A stretch of 64,000 nt of DNA from Betaproteobacteria bacterium. GTDB lineage: Bacteria > Pseudomonadota > Gammaproteobacteria > Burkholderiales > Rhodocyclaceae. Below the pieces are notes generated by a model. The model was not told where the DNA came from and did no database searches. It saw only the letters and a list, made by a program, of their open reading frames with translations. Each line of letters starts with the position of its first letter. The stretch's first letter is position 1. The position numbers and the translations under genes were made by a program. Below, piece by piece: positions 60,530-64,000 of the stretch. The stretch lies in NCBI GenBank assembly GCA_016705475.1, contig JADIYD010000009.1, forward strand, positions 62,001 through 126,000. The letters run 5' to 3'.

Positions 60530-60566
60530 ATTTCCATTTTTGGGCAGAATTTCCAGTTGACCGCAG
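60530..60566 (-). repeat. Uptake-signal-like repeat, copy 12
   Basis: The minus strand reads CTG then CGGTCAAC (60556-60563), then AAATT, AAAAAT and AAAT tracts. Intergenic, after the cytochrome c4 terminator. Confidence 0.88.
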
Positions 60567-60607
60567 AAGGCCGGGAAGTCTTCAGAAAATTGACCAAGGA
60601 ATGTCAA

Positions 60608-61741
60608 TTATTGGGGCACATCCACGTTGCCGGCGATTGTGTCGAGTGCGGTGACCACGATATTGAGTTGTTCGTGAACTTCTCCGGGGCGACCTACGAT
60701 GTCCGAAATCTTTCGGCGGAGGTCCACGAGATCACCGATCAACTGGTTCTCGATGGCAGCCTGGATGCCGGTATGAAGAAAGGCTTGCTCGAATTCATCG
60801 ATCACCTGGCTGATCAGCGCGCGTGAATGCGTCAGGTCGGCCATTTGGCGAGTATGGAGGTTCTTTACCGAATTGCGGATTTCGTAGGCGGCGTAACGAA
60901 TCCCTTGTTGTTTCAATACGTTGTCATTTTCGAGAAGCAGGCCGGCGATACGGGATTCGATCCCCTCGGCCAGCGTTGCGATGTTGTCCCGGATACGGCC
61001 GAGGCGCTGTGCATCGTCTTCCGGCAGGTTGCTCAGCAGCACGGTGACATGGTCGAAATTGACCACGAGGTTGCGGTCGATTTCGAGGATGCGCCCCAGG
61101 GTGCGTCGCTGCTCGATGAGGCTGCGCTGTTCTTCTGAAAGGCTTGTGCCTTCCGTGGTCAGCGCGATGCCATCTCCTTCCCAGACGACGTACACTGCAC
61201 CCGTCAGTTCGTATTGCCGAAGCGATTCGACGGCCAGCGCGGTGACCGACTGGATGTTGTGGCAAGCAAAGCTTTTTGACAGGAACTGCATCACGACGCC
61301 AAGTTCGCCCATCGCTGACATCGACGTAAACGCCACGTTCTGGGCGTAGGCCATCTGGTCGCGAACGGCCGTCTTTTCTCCGAAAACCTTTTTCAGCAGG
61401 GTCAGTTTGTAGCGGAGAGTTGGCTCATGGACTGGTTTGACCAACAGCTCGTCTGCTTCGAAACCTTCGCGGGCAATGTCGTCCGAGGTGCAGATCAGCA
61501 CCTGGTAGATATCTGCCAGGTCAAAGTCGTCCCGCAACTCGCGGTGCAGCTTGAATCCTTCGTCGTTGGGCAGTCCGCTGTCCAGAAGGATGATGTCCGG
61601 GCGCCGGGAGATGAGCGCATTGCGACAGTCAGCAACACTGCGATGGACGTTAAGGTCAAACTCGCGAGAAAGAAGTACTTTGTGCTGAGCAATGAAGGTC
61701 TCGTCATCGCTGACCAGAAAGGCAAATAGTTTGGTAGTCAT
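60608..61741 (-). CDS. Receiver-domain response protein with helical output region
   Basis: The 377-residue protein has an N-terminal receiver (MTTKLFAFLVSDDETFIAQ, IILLDSGLPNDEGFKL with the phospho-accepting Asp, LICTSDD, LLVKP). The rest is helical (about residues 130-375) and has no catalytic motif I recognise; it could be a coiled-coil or signalling output. Not a DNA-binding regulator by sequence. It is a single gene. Confidence 0.75.
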   Translation of the reverse strand: MTTKLFAFLVSDDETFIAQHKVLLSREFDLNVHRSVADCRNALISRRPDIILLDSGLPNDEGFKLHRELRDDFDLADIYQVLICTSDDIAREGFEADELLVKPVHEPTLRYKLTLLKKVFGEKTAVRDQMAYAQNVAFTSMSAMGELGVVMQFLSKSFACHNIQSVTALAVESLRQYELTGAVYVVWEGDGIALTTEGTSLSEEQRSLIEQRRTLGRILEIDRNLVVNFDHVTVLLSNLPEDDAQRLGRIRDNIATLAEGIESRIAGLLLENDNVLKQQGIRYAAYEIRNSVKNLHTRQMADLTHSRALISQVIDEFEQAFLHTGIQAAIENQLIGDLVDLRRKISDIVGRPGEVHEQLNIVVTALDTIAGNVDVPQ

Positions 61742-61889
61742 GAGGCGCCCGGAGTCGTTCTGGCTGCATCGGTATCTGCAAGCCGGTTGAGATTCAACTG
61801 TGCGAAATGTAACTTAGAAAATGCAAGCAAGCGGGTCAAAGGCGTCGCTCTGCAAACAAAGCATTTCCAGCTGTTGATGGGCGGCCATG

Positions 61890-61916
61890 AAAAAAGGCCG
61901 CATTGGCGGCCTTTTT
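61890..61916 (-). terminator. Terminator of fccAB
   Basis: Stem AAAAAGGCCGC/GCGGCCTTTTT with a short loop, 20 bp after fccB. T-rich on both strands. Confidence 0.88.
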
Positions 61917-61934
61917 GGTCACAAACCAAGCCTG

Positions 61935-63212
61935 TCAGGTCAGCATGTCGGCCCAGATATTCTTGGCCCAACCCATTGCGACTTTTCCTTCCAGCTCGTT
62001 GCGTGCAGCGGACACGCCACCAGCGCCCTTGACCGGTTGAACCGTCTTGGTGGCCGCGTCGTACTGGTGAATGGAGGAAACGTGAATGACGTTCTTCGCA
62101 TCGACGAAGCTGTAGCAGGTGTTCATGACGACCGGCTCCGGATTCGGCTCCAGGCCGGCCAGCTGGTTCAGGATGGCCGCAGCCGCGAGCTTGCCATGCT
62201 GGTTGGCCATGTGGCCTGACTTCGGCATGGTCGGCGCCGGGAACACGGCGTCACCAAGCACGTGGATGCCCGGTGTGCTGGTCGACTCCATCGACAGCCA
62301 GTTGATGTCCACCCAGCGGTTGTTGATCATCTTGATGCCCGACTTGGCAGCGATGTCGCCGGCGCGGTGCGGCGGGATGATGTTGAGCACATCGGCCTTG
62401 AACTTGTCGAACTCCAGCACGGCGGTGTTGGTGTCGGCTTCGACATCCTTCACTTCGCTGTTGTTGCGGTACTCGATGATGCCCTTGTAAAGGTCAGCCC
62501 AGGCCTTCGTGAACAGGCCCTTCTTCGACATCACGTCTTCGTTGGCATCAAGGATGATGACCTTGGATTTCGGCTTGCTCTGCTTGAAGTAATTGGCCAC
62601 CAGGCAGGCGCGCTCGTACGGTCCGGGCGGGCAGCGGTAGGGTGCCTTGGGGATGGAGATGGCGTAGGTGCCACCATCCTTCATTGATTCCAGCTGCTTG
62701 CGCAGGGCAACGGTTTGCGGGCCGGCTTTCCAGGCGTGCAGAATTTTGCTCTGGGCGTCGGCGCTCTTGAGACCCGGGATTTCGTCCCACATGAAATCGA
62801 CGCCGGGCGATAGCACCAGGCGGTCGTAGCTCATGCTGCCGCCGGCTTTCAGGGAAATGGTCTTCTTCGCAGCGTCGACCGCAACAACGTCGTCCTGAAC
62901 GACACGAACACCCCATTTGCTCTTGAGCCCGTCGTAGCTGACGGTAATGTCTTCCATTGTCTTGGTGCCACCAATGACCAGGTTGGAGATCGGGCAGGAA
63001 ATGAAGCTCGGGTTGCGTTCGATCAGTGTGACCTGCACGCCGCCTTCGCTCCACATGCGCAAATACTTGGCAATCGTCGCGCCACCGTAACCGCCACCGA
63101 CCACGACAACATGGCCACTGGCCTTGCCGCCACCGGCGCAGCCGTAGAGGGAAGCCATCGCGCCTGCCGCTGCGCCAACTTTCAGGAAATCACGTCTTTT
63201 CATCAGCATCAT
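61935..63212 (-). CDS. fccB: Flavocytochrome c sulfide dehydrogenase, flavoprotein subunit
   Basis: The 425-residue protein starts at 63212 with GGGGAG upstream. The N-terminus has a Tat-type signal (MKRRDFLKVGAAAGAMASLYG). The FAD fold is HVVVVGGGYGGATIAKYLR, then SPGVDFMWDEIPG and HVLGDAVFPAPTMPKSGHMA. Conserved Cys are in SCPISNL and YRCPPGPYERACL, near those forming the redox disulfide in this family. It oxidises sulfide in the periplasm, passing electrons to the cytochrome subunit just upstream. Confidence 0.93.
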   Translation of the reverse strand: MMLMKRRDFLKVGAAAGAMASLYGCAGGGKASGHVVVVGGGYGGATIAKYLRMWSEGGVQVTLIERNPSFISCPISNLVIGGTKTMEDITVSYDGLKSKWGVRVVQDDVVAVDAAKKTISLKAGGSMSYDRLVLSPGVDFMWDEIPGLKSADAQSKILHAWKAGPQTVALRKQLESMKDGGTYAISIPKAPYRCPPGPYERACLVANYFKQSKPKSKVIILDANEDVMSKKGLFTKAWADLYKGIIEYRNNSEVKDVEADTNTAVLEFDKFKADVLNIIPPHRAGDIAAKSGIKMINNRWVDINWLSMESTSTPGIHVLGDAVFPAPTMPKSGHMANQHGKLAAAAILNQLAGLEPNPEPVVMNTCYSFVDAKNVIHVSSIHQYDAATKTVQPVKGAGGVSAARNELEGKVAMGWAKNIWADMLT

Positions 63213-63224
63213 GGTGGTCTCCCC

Positions 63225-63530
63225 TTATTTTTGTGCGGCGAAATAGCCGGCGATCAGGTCAAGCTGGACTTCGGTGTAGCCCTTGGTGATCTGATGCATG
63301 ATCGATGCAGGCTTGTCGCCGTTCTTGTAATCGGCCAGTTTCTGCAGAATCTTGGCCTTTTCCATGCCGGCCAGGGCATCCATGCCGGAGCCCTTGACCG
63401 CATTTCCGTTGGTGCCGTGGCAATTGGCGCAGGTGGCAGCCAGATTGCGGCCGAGGTTCGGGTCAGCAGCCTGCGAGGCGCTGGCAAAAGCCAGCAGGCA
63501 CACGGCGGCTAAGGGAGCAAACAGTTTCAT
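63225..63530 (-). CDS. Cytochrome c subunit for sulfide dehydrogenase (FccA-like)
   Basis: The 101-residue protein has a signal peptide (MKLFAPLAAVCLLAFASASQA) and one CANCHGTNG haem motif. It precedes fccB by 12 bp, so it is the likely electron acceptor. It is a single-haem form; classical FccA may have two haems. Confidence 0.88.
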   Translation of the reverse strand: MKLFAPLAAVCLLAFASASQAADPNLGRNLAATCANCHGTNGNAVKGSGMDALAGMEKAKILQKLADYKNGDKPASIMHQITKGYTEVQLDLIAGYFAAQK

Positions 63531-63665
63531 CGAGACATCTCCTCAAGTGTTGTCGATACGCCACATAAAGCCAAAATTATGTCTAGTTGCCGATTTCAGC
63601 CTAGTGCAAAGGTTATAGGCCTTTTGCACAAATTGCATGCTGCGCCGCAACAATATTAGTAGTTG

Positions 63666-63691
63666 ACTATATAAGTATGCAGTTATACAGT
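63666..63691. promoter_or_regulatory. Candidate ArsR-type operator
   Basis: An imperfect inverted repeat, ACTATATAA, eight bases, then TTATACAGT (8 of 9 positions match in the arms), lies 28 bp before the ArsR-type start in the divergent region with fccA. A/T-rich palindromes of this type are bound by ArsR-family repressors. Confidence 0.55.
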
Positions 63692-63719
63692 GATTGTTGA
63701 TTGAAATCAAAAGAACAGT

Positions 63720-64000
63720 ATGGACGAGACGCTAGAAGTATTCGAGCAGGTCGCGCATTACTTCGGATTGTTGGCCGATCCGACCCGTCTGCGTATTTTG
63801 TCCTGCTTGTGTGCCGAAGAGCGTCCAGTTCATGAGGTCGTGGAAAAGATTGGGCTCACTCAAGCCAACGTCTCGCGCCACCTCAATATTTTGTTCCGTG
63901 CCGGGGTGGTCAACCGGCGCCGGGAGGGTAACTCGGTTTTTTACCGGGTTGTCGATCCAAATTTTGTCGACATCTGCCGCACCGTCAGCATCACGGTGGC
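63720..64000 (+). CDS. ArsR-family regulator (partial, cut by window end)
   Basis: The 93 visible residues start with MDETLEVFEQVAHYFGLLADPTRLRIL and include the winged-helix segment (VVEKIGLTQANVSRHLNILFRAGVVNRRREGNSVFYRV). Three cysteines (29, 31 and 86) are seen. In sulfide-responsive ArsR regulators such as SqrR/BigR, cysteine pairs sense persulfide, so this may control the divergent fccAB operon. The cysteine positions are not exact matches. Confidence 0.85.
   Translation, partial: MDETLEVFEQVAHYFGLLADPTRLRILSCLCAEERPVHEVVEKIGLTQANVSRHLNILFRAGVVNRRREGNSVFYRVVDPNFVDICRTVSITV

Noticed and set aside
63900..63930. Core-like GGTCAACCGG in the ArsR gene
   Set aside because: First core base differs and no A/T tracts follow.

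Overview
The window is a GC-rich bacterial chromosome segment. Gene content points to a denitrifying, sulfide-oxidising betaproteobacterium, most likely Rhodocyclales (Dechloromonas/Azonexus type). The support is a cNOR nitric oxide reductase set, flavocytochrome c sulfide dehydrogenase, cytochrome c4 and typical betaproteobacterial housekeeping genes. The taxon is an inference; no database search was run.

Layout. 1-9.2 kb: norE-norF-norQ, a small membrane protein and a truncated membrane polyferredoxin; a FemAB-like acyltransferase; a DUF302 gene; a DUF4238 gene cut in two by a complete IS3-family element; then norCB. 9.4-19 kb: an NYN/OST-HTH RNA-binding protein, panD/panC/panB, DUF486, folK, pcnB, a HAD phosphatase, hda and tyrS. 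19-22.9 kb: an accessory cassette (RhuM-family protein plus an 854-aa HD-domain/Hsp90-like ATPase). 23-29 kb: purM, rlpA and an RND efflux pair. 29-38 kb: miaA, a TIR-domain candidate immunity effector, an HDOD regulator, a TonB-like protein, a lytic transglycosylase, a poly-G tract that looks artefactual, and a frameshifted mutL. 38-46 kb: dedA, purN, an rsmB-type methyltransferase, mscS and a TonB-dependent receptor. 46-53.5 kb: ccdA/thioredoxin genes, a bufferin-type copper RiPP operon (bufABC) with its own ECF sigma/anti-sigma pair, and ovoA. 53.6-60.5 kb: two overlapping tiny genes, an RstAB-like two-component system, dsbB, rpmG, rpmB, radC, coaBC, dut and cytochrome c4. 60.6-64 kb: a receiver-domain protein, fccB/fccA and a divergent ArsR-type regulator cut by the window edge.

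The most notable signal is not a gene. A 37-bp element recurs about 18 times, roughly every 3-4 kb, nine copies on each strand. It has the core CGGTCAAC preceded by C(C/T)(A/G). A/T-only tracts follow near +13 to +17 and +23 to +28, often with a third near +31 to +34. The copies align without gaps. The A/T tracts keep their position while their bases vary (AAAAA, AATTT, TTTTT). This is the architecture of Pasteurellaceae DNA uptake signal sequences. Twelve copies lie in reading frames. None is inside the apparently foreign genes (IS element, DUF4238, RhuM, HD-Hsp90, TIR), and two near-identical direct copies bracket the RhuM/HD-Hsp90 cassette. I propose it as a candidate, apparently undescribed uptake-sequence-like family for this lineage.
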